Assembly: GCF_010183535.1 (NCBI RefSeq) | Contig: NC_071328.1 | Span: 1,860,001 to 1,924,000 of the forward strand | Source of the DNA: Caenorhabditis remanei | Taxonomy: Eukaryota > Nematoda > Chromadorea > Rhabditida > Rhabditidae | DNA: 64,000 nucleotides | Direction of reading: 5' to 3' | Shown here: one piece after another, positions 51,801 to 63,357 of the stretch | Layout of the letters: every line of letters starts with the position of its first letter | Position numbering within the stretch: the first letter of the stretch is position 1 | Made by a program: the position numbers and the translations under genes | The notes under the pieces: generated by a model | The model's database searches: none | What the model was told of the DNA's origin: nothing | Seen by the model: only the letters and a program-made list of their open reading frames with translations

Positions 51801-54800
51801 TTGAATTCTATGACATTTTTCTGCTGAAAATCGGTTTTTAAAAAAAAAATTTGGATTCAGAGGTTTTTTTTGGTCATTTTTGTGATATTTTTACACTGGA
51901 AATCGACTTTTTGACGGTTTTAAGCTGAAATTCAGTGCTCGAAACTGGAAATTGAGCCGTTTTGGAAGATTTTGTGCAGAAATATTAAGCTTTTCGTGAT
52001 ATTTTTCAAATTAGGAATCGACTTTCTGACTCAAAGAGAACTAACGGCATCTGGTTGATTTTGAGCGAAATTTTCATCTTTTTGTGACATTTTTAAGCTG
52101 AAAATCGTCATTTTGTCGAAAAAATTGTCGGATTCAGAGGGGTTTTCGTCACTTTTCGAGTGATTTTTAGCAAAAATACTAGATTTTTGCTGAAAACCGG
52201 CTTTCAGAGCGATATATACACGATTTCTGCACATTTTTTAGCAGAAAATTTGCATTTTTATGAGATTTTTAAGCAAAAATGTCGACTTTTAGTGTCAAAA
52301 CTGCAAAATTTGAGTTAAATATCTGATTTTTGCTGAAATTTTTTGCTGAACCTCAGGTATGTGCCCGGGTGGCGTTGAGCGCCTCGCATTTTCAGCCGGA
52401 ATTTGAAAATGCGACGAGAAAGAGTGTGCGAAATGGAGAGACGCAGACACACTCTCTCGATTTCACACACTCTCTCTCGTCGCATTTTCGCCCACTTTGA
52501 AATCTTTCAGCGCCCAAAGCGCCTCCATAGGCACATCCCTGCTGAACCTTGAATTTTTCCCTAATATTTTTTACCTTAGCCCCCTCAAACCGACACTCCA
52601 AAATTGGTGTGCAAAAGTGTGCAAACTCGTGGGGCATCCGTCGAACGGTCAGTGGACTCGTCTCGACAATCCGCAATTCTCCCGTGTCAATCTCCATGAA
52701 AACGTCTTTCGGCGGCGCGGACCAACGCACGTCACACACGTGACGAGCCCGTCGGAATTGAGTTCCTTCGTGCTGGAATTCGTCGAGGCAAAGGATTACA
52801 TTCACTTTCCACCAGTATGACTTTGTTGGTTGTCTGGAATGGGAGAATTTTGGAAAAAGTGCTTAAAATCGCTGAAAATTCTCTCCAAAATTCGATTTTA
52901 ATAGAGCGAAATTGAAAATTTTCCATTTTTCTTGCTATTAGCACGACACGCTTCTTACAACCGCGCTCTACCGAAATCGCAGAAAATAGTGTGCGAAATT
53001 GAGAGACGCAGAGAAAAAGAGACATTTTTCTAGCGGATTTCGGTGGAGCGCAGTTGTAGTAACTGTGCCGAGCTGTGACGAGCAGGATTACATTCACTTT
53101 CCACCAGTATGATCTGGTTGGTTGTCTGGAATGATGGAATTAATGGATTTTGGAAAAATTTAATATTTTTATTGAAAAAAATGTTTAAAATCACTGAAAA
53201 TCGTTTAATTTTCAGTGTTTTTAATCATTTTAAAGCATTTTTTGAGTGAAAATAGGCAATTTTTCACTAAAATTCGATTTTAATAGAGCGAATTTGAAAA
53301 TTTTCCATTTTTCTTGCTATTAGCACGACACACGCTCACGGTAATTCAAAGTGAACCTATGCAAACGCGCTCTTTTGAGAAAAATCGCTTACCTAAATTT
53401 TTTTGTTTAAACTGAAAAACTTTGTCAAGAAATGGTTTTAAGGAGAAATATAATCGAGAAAGGCTATTTTTTTGAAAAAACAAAAAATATAAAAAAATTG
53501 CAATTTAGGCGTCAAATAATATTACCAAAATGTAGTCTCAACAAAGCGCGTTTGCATAGGTTACGATTGAATTATCGTGCACGCTTCTTACAACCGCGCT
53601 CTACCGAAATCGCAGAAAATAGTGTGCGAAATTGAGAGACGCAGAGAAAAAGAGACATTTTTCTAGCGGATTTCGGTGGAGCGCAGTTGTAACGAACTGC
53701 GTCGAGCTGTGCCGAGCAGGATTACATTCACTTTCCACCAGTATGGTCTGGTTGGTTGTCTGGAATGATGGAATTATTGGATTTTGGAAAAATTTAATAT
53801 TTTTATTGAAAAAATGTTTAAAATCACTGAAAATCGTTGAATTTTCAGTGTTTTTCCTCACTTCAAAGCATTTTTTGAGTGAAAATAGGCAATTTTTCAC
53901 TAAAATACGGTTTTAATAGAGCGAATTTGAAAATTTTCCATTTTTCTTGCTATTAGCACGACACGCTTCTTACAACCGCGCTCTACCGTAACCTCGAGAA
54001 AATAGTGTGCGAAATTGAGAGACGCAGAGAAAAAGAGACATTTTTCAAGGGGATTTCGGTGGACCGCGGTTGTAAGAAGCGTGATATTTTCAAATGAACA
54101 AAAAATATTTTCATTAAAAAAGGAAAAATACAAATTTTCAGCACAATTTTTTTTGTTGGATAAATTTTTGAATTTCGCGCTAATTTTACGAACATTTTAC
54201 TGGAGCGCAGATGCCACCTAGTCTAGTGGGGCGCGGTAGACGCCGTGAATTTAAATTTTCAAAATTTCGCTGCGTCATCATCGACGTTCGATACGTAGCT
54301 TTTAGCAATTGAGCCAATTCTGCGACTTTTGAAATTTCGCGCCAAACTTTTGGCGTCCAGTGGGGCGCGATTGCTCAAATTGTTCTGAAAACATTAAAAA
54401 TCGACAAAAAATGTTTAAAAGGGGTGAAAATGATGAAAATTCTTGAATTTGAAAGAAAAACTTAAATTTTACACGAAAAACTCATAAAATCACTGAAAAT
54501 GTGAGATTTTCAGTCGAAAAATCTGTAGAAAACTGAAAAAAATCACTCTGAATGGACAAAAAGTTCTAGAAATGGCTGAAAGCCCACATTTTGAGGACGG
54601 GGACTAGTTTTCCAAAAATTGTGTTTTTAGGCCACCAAAGCAATTTTCGGATTTCTACGGTTTTTAGCTATTTTTAGCTGTTTTAAGACATTAAATTTCC
54701 AAAAAAAACTAATTTTCAGAACCAGGGACTAGTTTTTCCAATTTTGGGTTTCTAGGCCATGGGATTTTCGGCCAAAAAGCACCTGGAAAAGCAGAAAACT

Positions 54801-57800
54801 TCAGAAATTGCTGAAAAGATGGGATTTTCAGATTTTCAGACAAAAATCAAAATTTTTAAACATTAATTTTTTAAATTGTTCAATTAAAGAAAACACTGAA
54901 ATTCTACACGAAAAATTCAAAATATCACTGAAAATGTGAGATTTTCAGTCAAAAAATCTGAAAAAACTAGAAAAAACCACTCTGAAAATCTAGAAATGGC
55001 TGAAAATGTCGGATTTTCAGACAAAAATCTGAGAACTTTTTTTGCTGAAAATTTCGCTAAAAACTCGAATTTTTAGACAAAATCCCATTGATTAGTGCTC
55101 CGAATCGCTCAAAAAACTGGAAAATTTCTCAAAATCGATGATAAATGCTTAAGAGCTTCAAAAAATGGGCGAATATGATCGAAAGTCCCGATTTCTGTTC
55201 GAAAATGGGCAAAAAAACTCTAGAAATGTCTGAAAATATGGCATTTTCAGCCAAAAACCTCTAAAAATGGCTGAAAAAGAGAATTTCAGTTTAAACATCT
55301 GTAGAAAACAGAAGAACCACTCAAAACCACTCTGAAAATCTAGAAATGGCTGAAAATATGAGATTTTCAGTCAAAAAATCTGGGAAATTACTCTGAAAAT
55401 ATGGGATTTTCAGTCAAAAAGCACCTGGAATTCGGGAATTTCTTCTTCTCCTCAAGATCCGTTCCAAACGTGTTCTGCATCGCGGGACTCAATCGATTGA
55501 ACCATTTCATAAAGTATTCTGAGAATTCTCTCAAATATAATTGTAGATCAAATCTAGCGGGAATCACGTAAGCGCACATCTTCTCCGTACTGAATAAAAC
55601 CCTCTGAATCTCCAAGAATCCAGCGTTGTGATTGAAGGCGTTCACTCGAGAAATCAGATAATTCGCCGTGTTTGACACGTCTTTACGCAGATAATGAGAA
55701 TCCGTCAGAGGCAGTTTGTAGTCGGTGTCCAGGTTGTAGATACCAGCGAACTGCAATGAAAATTAGGGAATTTTTAACAGAAAATACTGAAAAATCAATA
55801 TTATTAGCATTTTTTACTAGCACGACACGCTTCTTACAACCGCGCTCTACCGAAACCGCGAGAAAATAGTGTGCGAAATTGAGAGACGCAGAGAAAAAGA
55901 GACATTTTTCATAGTTGTCAAGGCCCGGCCCGGCCCGAAGGCCCGGCTTCAAAAAATGACCCTTTTTTTCCAATTTTTTCGAATTTTTTCAATTTTTCAT
56001 CGGAAATGTGACAATTTTCGACTATTTTTCAGAATTTCTTCTAATTCTGAATGGTAGTCGAATATTTGACTTTTTTGCGAAAAAATTCAAAAAAAATTTC
56101 AAAAAATTTGAAAAATTTTTCGCGCCAATTTGGCCGGGCCTTGAAAACTATGCATTTTTTCAGGGCGTTTCGATGGAGCGCAGTTGTAAGAACTGTGCCG
56201 AGCTAATATGTTAAAAACACAATTTTCAATTTTTCAGGATTTCAGTTCAAAATCCCCAAATTCACGACAAGTAAAATTATATTGAAAAGCAACAAAGAAA
56301 TATTAGCAGAGCAAATTCGTTACAACTGCGCCCCACCGCAAACGAGAGAGTATCGACAAGAGAGACGCAGAGTTTTTTTCTCGCGCTGACACAGATTTTC
56401 ACCATTTTTGATCTATTTTCACAAGTTTCAATTAAAAGCCAATTTCCGAAAGAATATTATGCAAAAATAGATCAAAAATAGTGAAAATCTGTTTCGCGCC
56501 AGAAAAAACTCTGCGTCTCTCTTGCTGATACTCTCTCGTTTGCGGTGGGGCGCAGTTGTAAAAACGCGTGGGCTGCTAATAGGTCGGCAGCCGTGGAAGT
56601 CGGATTTTTTCTCGAAAAGAACTTCAGTCAGTACAAACTCTCATCACGGTTCTTAAAACTGCGCCCCACTGGAACCTCCTTAAAAATGTCTCGTTTTCTC
56701 TGAGTCTCTCAATTTCGCACACTATTTTCTCGCGGTTTCGGTAGAGCGCTGTTGTAAGAAGGGTGCCGTGCTAATAGACATCTTTTTTCTCAATCCTTAT
56801 AAAAATTCAATTGAAATCAAATCTTCTCTTTCTTACCGGATCTTTATGCCATCTGTTACTTGGATTTGTGATATTTGTGGGCGGTTCGATATAAAATTCC
56901 AGATCGGGACACGAGAAACATCGACGTCTCATTGTATACATATCGCCCGTTTTCCGGTGATCCTTCACCCAATCTGACACTGATTTCGAGTTTCGAAGCA
57001 CCTGAAATGAGGAATTTCGAGTGGTTTTGGTCGAAAAATCGGTGGAAATTGGTGAAAATCGACTTGAAAATGAGCCAAAAGTAAAGTTGGTCTGAAATGA
57101 GCTGAAATTAACTGAAATTGATCAATACGTACTATAATATTTTCTGAAATCACCGAAATTTGAGTGAAATTTACGAATTTGGAGTGTTTTTTGGTGTTTT
57201 TACGGTTTTTTTCACCAATTTTTTGCAATTTTTACTGATTTTGAGTTATTTTCGGTCATTTTCCTGAAGTTTAGACTGATTTAAATTAATTTTTTGAACA
57301 AGATTTGAGTGATTTGACGAAATTCCTGAAAATTCCGGTAATTTTACAGTAAAATTGAGATTTAGAGTTACTTTTAGCCACTTTTAAGCAAATTTTCTCT
57401 GTTTTTTGAAGATTTTTGACCATATTCAGTGATTTTTGGCGGTTTCCGATCAATTTTCAGCCGATTTTCAGTGATTTCTGACTATTTTCATCCATTTTTA
57501 CCTCTAAATTCTTCAATTTCGCTGTGGCATCGGTGTCGACACTGTTTCCGCACTGAAAATTCAAATTTTAGCATAGAAAAACCAGAATTTTCATTCAAAT
57601 ATTCACCACTAAATCGACAGCATAATGCTTGGGTGTCGGTTTCAATTTACTGCCATTCCCATAGTACGTGTGCAGATTATTGATGTATTGAGCGTCGCAT
57701 TCTGGAAAATTTTTTATGCAAAAAATCATGTTAAAATACATTTTCAGAACTTTTCAAAAGAGTTTTGAGACAATTTTCGGTACGAAATGAGTCAAAATCG

Positions 57801-58866
57801 GAATTTTCAGAAAATTTCAGATTTTTCACTGAAATTTGCTACTTTTTAACGATTTTCGGTGAAAAAACATAATATTTGAATAGATTTTGGCAAGAAAATC
57901 ATGAAAATCACAATTTTCAGCAGATTTCAATGATTTCCAGTCAAAAAATCTAAAATTTTCCAAAATTTTCCGTATTTCCTCACTCGATCGGCATTTAATC
58001 CGGGTTTTCAAATAAATTGGATAGACAATTCCAGATTTTTAGATAATTTTGACTGAAAACAACGGATATTTTCAGGTTTTTCAGCTGAAATTGCTGTTCT
58101 GGTTCGAAATACTTCCTTGGGGAGAAAATTTACTGAATTTTTATGCAAAAATAGGTCAAAATCATGTTGTTTTACGTTTTCAGCACAATTTCAAGAGCTT
58201 CCCAACCAATTTTCACAATAAAGGCGTCAAAATCGCAATTTATAGCGAATTCCAGATTTTTTATTGAAATTTGGAATTTCTTGATGAATTTTGTGGAAAA
58301 TCACAATTTTTATGCATGTTTCAACCAGAAAATCACATTTTCAGCAGATTTCAATGATTTCCAGTCAAAAAATCTCAATTTTTCCAAAATTTTCGGAAGT
58401 TTTATCACGATTTTCAGCAAATTTCATTAAATTTTCCGTATTTTCTCACTCGATCGGCATTTAATCCAATTTTTCAAATAAAATGGTTAGAACATTCCAG
58501 ATTTTCAGGGTTTTTCAGTCAAAAAATCTCAATTTTTTGAAAAATTTTCAGATTTCTCACGAGTTCTGCAATTAATCCGGTCTTGTCGATATTTTTTATA
58601 GACTGGTTTTCCCTTCGCAGTGTCTTTTGCATCATATTCCACTTCCTTCGCATATTTCTCATCATGCGTCGCTCGTTGCTCGTCATCCGGTGCCCGCTGA
58701 CTGATTAATGTCCCTAAAATTAAAAATTTCGCTTAATTTTTGCTCTAAAGTATCGATTTTTACTTCCTGCAAAGAATTCAAGCAAATTCTCTTCAAATCC
58801 ATCCACAGCTTCGATCAATGGCGGTGTCTGTGGTGGGAAATAGTGCCATGTGCGTTCCGATGACAT
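48895..58866 (-). CDS. Unrecognised 525-residue protein, nine exons
   Basis: Exons in transcript order: 58866-58764, 58713-58561, 57701-57607, 57552-57502, 57001-56837, 55750-55425, 52833-52575, 50658-50506, 49167-48895. All junctions are GT-AG and close in phase to a TAG stop, good evidence for a real conserved gene. The protein starts MSSERTWHYFPPQTPPLIEA. I see no signal peptide, no clear membrane span and no family motif I can name. Notable segments: a Lys/Asp/Glu-rich N-terminus, MRRRCFSCPDLEF, SYWWKVNVILCLDEFQHEG, NSHYEGMNRRAWCDIETA, and a Cys cluster FCPEKDCMGLCC near the C-terminus. Composition suggests an intracellular protein, perhaps a multi-subunit complex component; that is a guess. 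Introns 6 and 7 carry duplicated pieces of exon 7 and several hairpin elements. Intron 8 carries a tRNA. Confidence 0.83.
50061..50133 (-). tRNA. tRNA-Arg (ACG)
   Basis: Minus-strand 73-nt cloverleaf: acceptor GGCCGCG paired with CGTGGTC (two G-T wobbles), D-arm GCGCAATGGATAACGC, anticodon arm TCTGC-CTACGGA-GCAGA with anticodon ACG (A34, read as inosine), T-arm GTAGG-TTCGAAT-CCTGC, discriminator G. It lies in intron 8 of the unknown gene, same strand. The sequence just beyond it (50170-50490) is a run of TTTTAGGCCGTTTTTGACCG-like short repeats. Confidence 0.95.
50170..50490. repeat. Degenerate TTTTAGNCCGTTTTTGACCG short repeat
   Basis: About 15 imperfect copies of a roughly 20-bp unit built from TTTTAGGC, CGTTTTTGAC and CGTTTCTAGTCG between the tRNA-Arg and exon 8 of the unknown gene. 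No coding character. Confidence 0.7.
50687..51270. repeat. 584-bp palindrome in intron 7 of the unknown gene
   Basis: The left arm CGAAAATTTTC ... ATAATGGAATTCCACAATAG is matched by CTATTGTGGAATTCCATTAT ... GAAAATTTTCG on the right. Pairing continues inward through AGCAATAGAGCGCGGTTGCA and GCATTGGAGCGCATTTGCGA. The centre (50820-51135) is itself inverted and rich in GTAAATCTACAC motifs. The left edge is 28 bp from the exon 8 splice acceptor. A third, single copy of the right arm is at about 51625-51790. Confidence 0.88.
51388..51609. repeat. TTCTCAATAGAGCGCAC inverted repeat element
   Basis: Ends TTCTCAATAGAGCGCAC and GTGCGCTCTATTGAGAA. The middle also pairs (GGGAATTGTGGGCGGAG with CTCCGCCCACAATTCTC). 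About 220 bp, non-coding. Confidence 0.8.
52354..52541. mobile_element. hAT-type MITE copy C (188 bp, internally deleted)
   Basis: Ends CAGGTATGTGCC and GGCACATCCCTG, with a perfect 8-bp duplication CTGAACCT at 52346-52353 and 52542-52549. It keeps both terminal regions of copies A and B but lacks about 150 bp of the centre. Located in intron 7 of the unknown gene. Confidence 0.88.
52930..54090. repeat. Tandem block: duplicated exon 7 starts plus TTACAAC hairpins
   Basis: In intron 6 of the unknown gene, a block of about 0.6 kb is repeated. Each unit has the minus-strand acceptor and first ~45 bp of exon 7 (plus strand GGATTACATTCACTTTCCAC, then CAGTATG and GGTTGGTTGTCTGG, at about 53088-53132 and 53718-53762), followed by TATTAGCACGACAC and a TTACAACCGCGCTCTACCG hairpin (52937-53081, 53578-53716, 53949-54085). 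Confidence 0.8.
55910..56152. mobile_element. CATAGTTGTC-type element nested in TTACAAC hairpin
   Basis: Starts CATAGTTGTCAAGGCCCGG and ends GGCCTTGAAAACTATG, with CATTTTT on both sides. It is closely related to the 800-1452 element, including GGCCCGGCTTCAAAAAATGA. The host hairpin element (about 55818-56203) resumes on either side, showing the order of insertion. Confidence 0.78.
56318..56565. mobile_element. TTACAACTGCGCCCCACCGC hairpin element
   Basis: Ends TTACAACTGCGCCCCACCGC and GCGGTGGGGCGCAGTTGTAA. Arms pair for about 100 bp (CAAACGAGAGAGTATC with GATACTCTCTCGTTTG). A second member of the family lies at about 56655-56785. Both are in intron 5 of the unknown gene. Confidence 0.78.
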
Positions 58867-59418
58867 TCTGGAAGCAAAAAGTGGGTTAAATAGTGGTTTT
58901 GACGGTTTAGAAGTGCGAAAAATGAGTTTAAAATTGATTTTTAACCCGAAAAACAGGTTTTATCGAAGTTTTTTGACCAAAAACCATGAAAAATCGACTA
59001 AAATGATAATTTTCAAAATTCCGTCATCTGCAAACACCGCGACGCAATAATGCACAACTTCAAAATCTACAGTAATCCATAATATACTTTTCTGGCGGAA
59101 AATCAAAAAACTGGTTAAATATTGGAATTTTATGGTCTCACAGTCTCGGAAAAGAGTTGCAACGAAGCTCCGCCCCTAAAACAATACAAATATCTTATTT
59201 TTCTTTAAAAAATTCCCCCAAAAACCTCCAATTTCCACGTGAATCAGTTTAAAAAGAAAAGTAAAAAAGATTCCACTGACCCCACGCCCCACTAACCCTG
59301 ATTTCCTCCACATAAAAGCTAGGGAATTCCTCAAGTACCCCTATTACAGATATTCTGTCGTCGTATGATTATGCTTTGTCTAAAGCAAATCATAAAAACA
59401 AATAAAAGCCGTGAGAAG
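58867..59418. promoter_or_regulatory. Divergent upstream region of the unknown gene and the WSN gene
   Basis: The 552 bp between the two start codons must hold both promoters. An ACATAAAAGC TATA-like string lies at about 59311-59320, about 100 bp before the WSN start. Nothing else is distinctive. Confidence 0.45.
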
Positions 59419-62400
59419 ATGAAAACGACCATAGCTCTAGTAGTTCTGTGTCTCATACAAGGTGAGTTCATAAAGGGAGAATGAATGAAGGTAATGATGT
59501 TATTGGTTTCAGGCTCTCTTGCCAATGACCGCCTCGGTCTCAACGACCAAAAGTATTACAAGGATTCGATATCCCCTGGAATCGGTAAGAGCCATAGGGT
59601 GACAGGGGACCTGAAAGTGACAGTTAATAGCGTGGCACAGTTCTTACAACTGAGCTCCACCGAAAATCCCTTGAAAAATGTCTTTTTTTGTATAAGTCTC
59701 TCAATTTCGCACCTAATTTTCTTCGGTTTCGATAGAGCGCGGTTGTAAGAAGCATGTCTTGCTAATACCTTGTCCTTTGGTAGTCTTACCCCTACGGTAC
59801 TGTGTTTTCGGTCACAGTAGCGTGGGTTACGGTAACGCGTCGCCGAGTCATGAATTCTAACAAGCCAGAAGCTTGGGCTCCATCTGGGTCAGAGTTGAGC
59901 GGAATGTTGTTTTTGAAATGGCGGAAGGCGGAAGGCGGAAATCCTCTGAACCCTGATTAAGGTGGAATTCATGGTTCGGCGCAAATTCTGTACAAAAACG
60001 CCAGGATGTATCAAAACTTGAAATTTGATTAGCTAGAAACTTTTGCACTGTGCGGTCCTTCTAGCTGCCCTCCGGGGACCCAATGACCCAAAATCTGACT
60101 GACATTCCAACCAACTTCTCCTGTTTTCAGATCCATCCAGCTACACTTCTAGTCAGAGTGACTATTCTGATCTACCTCCATCTCCGACTTCTAACTCCCA
60201 TTCTCTTCCATATCCCAAGGCTTCAAATAGTAACGATTAGCTCAAAGTTTTCATATCACTCATCCCATTTTTTCAGACTTCACGTCTCCCCTTGCTCCTG
60301 CTCAACACGATTACTCCCATTCTGACTCTAACTCAATTGAATCTTCTGCTTTCGTCAACTCCGATCTTGACTCTCCATTCTCCCAGCACTTCCAACACAT
60401 ACGATCTGCCAGAAATGGTAAGTTGAAAGCTTCGGGGTCCATAATCCTTAATTCAATTCCAGCCAACGACAATCTCGCCGACTACCTGAAACACACCACC
60501 ATCGTTGCTCATCTTGCCAATGGAATCGCTCTCCAGAATGGGCTGATGAATGGAAAGATGACACCAAGTGATGTCGCAGCGGAACTTCTGAACTTTGGAT
60601 CGATACCTATCTCGACTATTGCTAACTTCAAAAAGGATAGTATTGTTGCTGTTACTGGTCAACTGAAGAAACCCCAACCCACCATCGATTCCTCTGTTAC
60701 TGACTTGGAAGATCTGGCGTTGAAGTGGGATTATATAATCTCAAAAAGTGGTGGCCTCGAAAATGCGGAGACTCTCCCTGAAATTGATAACTATTTTGCT
60801 GAAGTAGAAAAGTTCAAGAACGATTTCGATTCCGGGACTTTGGCAGCACCTACTCTCTTGATCCCGGAAGCCGAAACGAAACTTAATGCTATTGTTGTGA
60901 GCAAACTGAAATCGTGGATCGAGAGCGGATTGTATGTTCAAACTTATAATGCTTTCGCGACTTTCGCCTCTAACTTCAATGATTTATTATTGGCTATTGA
61001 GAAATTCAAGAAAGATATAGAGGATTTCACTAAGTATCCACTACTGCAAAAGGGGCCCACAATTTCCGAGCCACTTGAACGACTAATTGGTTTGACTGAC
61101 CTCCGCTTGACATTTTCTTTGATAATGACGGACGAGAGCAAACAGACTATATCGAAGAGTGTCAAAGACGTCCTTTCACTTGCTACAAAATCTCGAGCTG
61201 CTGATAAAGAGTTTTCGAATATGCACAAGTTGGCGGAATCGAGATCGTCTCCTGGATTGACTAATCGAAAGAATACCATCGGATTCCCAGGAGGTATGAA
61301 TTAGATGATATAACTTTTGAAAATAATTTTCTCTTTTCTAGGTGTAAATGAGGCCAACCAACTGGCAAAGGATGTTGCTGATCCATGGATTGCGAAGATG
61401 GTCAATGTCCAGGGATCAAATCAGAATGATCTGGCTGCTGGCTTGGAACCTCTGTTCAATTTCCAGAAGACATTGAGTATAGTGGATGAGAAATTGAAGC
61501 CAATCTCGACGGATGATGTTCGTGATGCTCTCTCAAATTTTGCACAAATTCAAAAAGAGCTATCCAGTTTGACACCGGAATCAGCCAAGTCTGTCTCAAC
61601 ACTGTTTGACAACCTCAAAGGATGTACTGTGCTGCCGATTGGTACAAACTTTTATCAAAATAGCAAGACCCTCACTGAAAATATTAAATTCCTGGGAAGT
61701 GTGTATGACTCTGCAAAGTTGACACTGGCTGATTTCGATTTGGCAGCAGTGAGAACAGAGATGGACCAATTGATTGCGTCACTTGGTTTCAAAGATCTTG
61801 GCAAGAACAGTAGTCCAGAAGCAGAGGTCAAGGAAGCTGTTAAAGTGAGTCTGAAAAAAATCGAAATACGTTGTTTATGGTGTACTTTCAGAAATTAGAA
61901 AAGCACAACACACTGGTGGATATGAAAGGAGTAATGAATCGAGTCAAGCAGACATTCTCCGGGATCCCTGTGACAGGTTTGAAGGACATCGCCGAATACA
62001 TCTTCAACAATAAGGACAACATCAAATTCAAGCAAATTGATAGCGAAGTGGCGTTTTACGGTTGCCTCAGCAAGTTAGCAGTGGATTCAACGAAAGCTTC
62101 ACAGGGGATCAAAGCACTTCGTAGTCTGAGAACTGTGAATCTGCAAAAGGTTGCAAAGGTGGAGTCAGCTGTAACCTCAGTTGCCGAAGCCGCCAGTGGT
62201 CTGTCAGGAGTCGCCTCGATTCAAGAGAAGATGAAGAAGGATGCCAAAGAAGCCGCCATGGAGCTCAATAAGTTGCCGGATGCCTCTAACAAGGCTGTAG
62301 TGATTGGTCGATCTGTCTTGTCTCTTCAAAGTGCAGCCAAATTGAGTGATTTGGAATCTCAACTCAGTCAACTCAAGTCCATCGATGCATTGGTTCAAGT

Positions 62401-63357
62401 GGAGATTCAGAAGGTGTCTATCCCAGCTGACAGATCAGTGATAATGAAGCAGTGGGGTAACCACAAGAAGGATATGGATCAGTTGGAGAAGACTCTTGCT
62501 GGCATCCAGTCGTTTGACTCCAAACTGAACGTCTCAAATGCCACGACACTCGGTGATTACGGTAGATCATTGGCAAATCTGGCTCTCTTGACTACTGTAT
62601 CGATGAATGCAAAGGAGAAGTTGAAAGCGTTACAGACTTTGATACTGACTGCTGATCCGAAAGACAAACCAGTTATGGAGGATTGCCGGAAGACCCTGGA
62701 ACAGTTGGCCAATCTGGATCTTGGTTTCGCAAGCCACTCTGCTCAATACAAAAGTGCTCCACCGGCATTCCAAGCTCTTCATGACTTCCTATCCAAGTTT
62801 CTCGCAGTCCCTCACAATACAAATCAGCAGCAGCAGCAATCGTCTAATAAGGAGGAGAGTGGTTCTACTCCTATGTAAGTAAGTCTATTAGAATTTCGAG
62901 TCTGATAGAATTATTTTCAGCTGGTATTTCATTGGTGGCGGTGCAGGTGTCGTAACACTCATTGCCATCGTGGCAGCAGGTGTCTTCTTTTTTCTTAAAC
63001 ATAAACGGGAAAAAGAGCAAGCAAATGATTGGAAGAAGACGATTATGAGTTGGGTCGATGAGCACAAGCTGCGGGGCACGACACACGCATTCCAAATGCA
63101 CAATACAGTAATCAGTGCGGTCAACATTGGGGTCATACCGACTTATGAGGGTTATGAAGCGAATCAATTGCTTCCGAACAATAAGCATCGGTGAGTTGGA
63201 ATCTTTGAAAACTTTAAATTTTAAACGAAAATATTCCAGGAATCCCGATATTTTGTGTAATCCGAAGACTATGCACGTACTCGACAAGGGCCGTTACATA
63301 CATGCGAGTCAATTCGGTTCTAATGATCAAGAAGTAGTCCAGTTTGTTGGAACTCAG
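59419..63357 (+). CDS. WSN-domain membrane protein, likely receptor PTP-like; 3' end off window
   Basis: Nine exons visible: 59419-59461, 59513-59584, 60131-60229, 60277-60417, 60463-61293, 61342-61844, 61892-62874, 62921-63190, 63240-63357. All join in phase for 1020 codons and end at a donor, so the gene continues. The signal peptide is MKTTIALVVLCLIQGSLA. A Ser/Pro/Asp-rich linker precedes the WSN-type domain (LADYLKHTTIVAHLANGIAL, then AAELLNFGSIPISTI), a nematode-specific extracellular domain. A long helical ectodomain ends in a Gln/Ser/Glu spacer. One membrane span (about residues 893-917, VVTLIAIVAAGVFFFL) is followed by the basic stop KHKREKE. The cytoplasmic start includes RYIHASQFGS and VVQFVGTQ, resembling the N-terminal strands of protein tyrosine phosphatases, as in C. 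elegans WSN proteins known to me. The catalytic HC-x5-R would lie beyond the window. Ligand and role unknown. Confidence 0.88.
59630..59768. mobile_element. TTACAAC hairpin element in WSN-gene intron 2
   Basis: Ends GCACAGTTCTTACAACTGAG and GCGCGGTTGTAAGAAGCATG, with the shared GTCTCTCAATTTCGCAC core. It is followed at about 59889 by a short degraded CAGAGTTGAGCGGAATG element containing GGCGGAAGGCGGAA. Confidence 0.7.
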
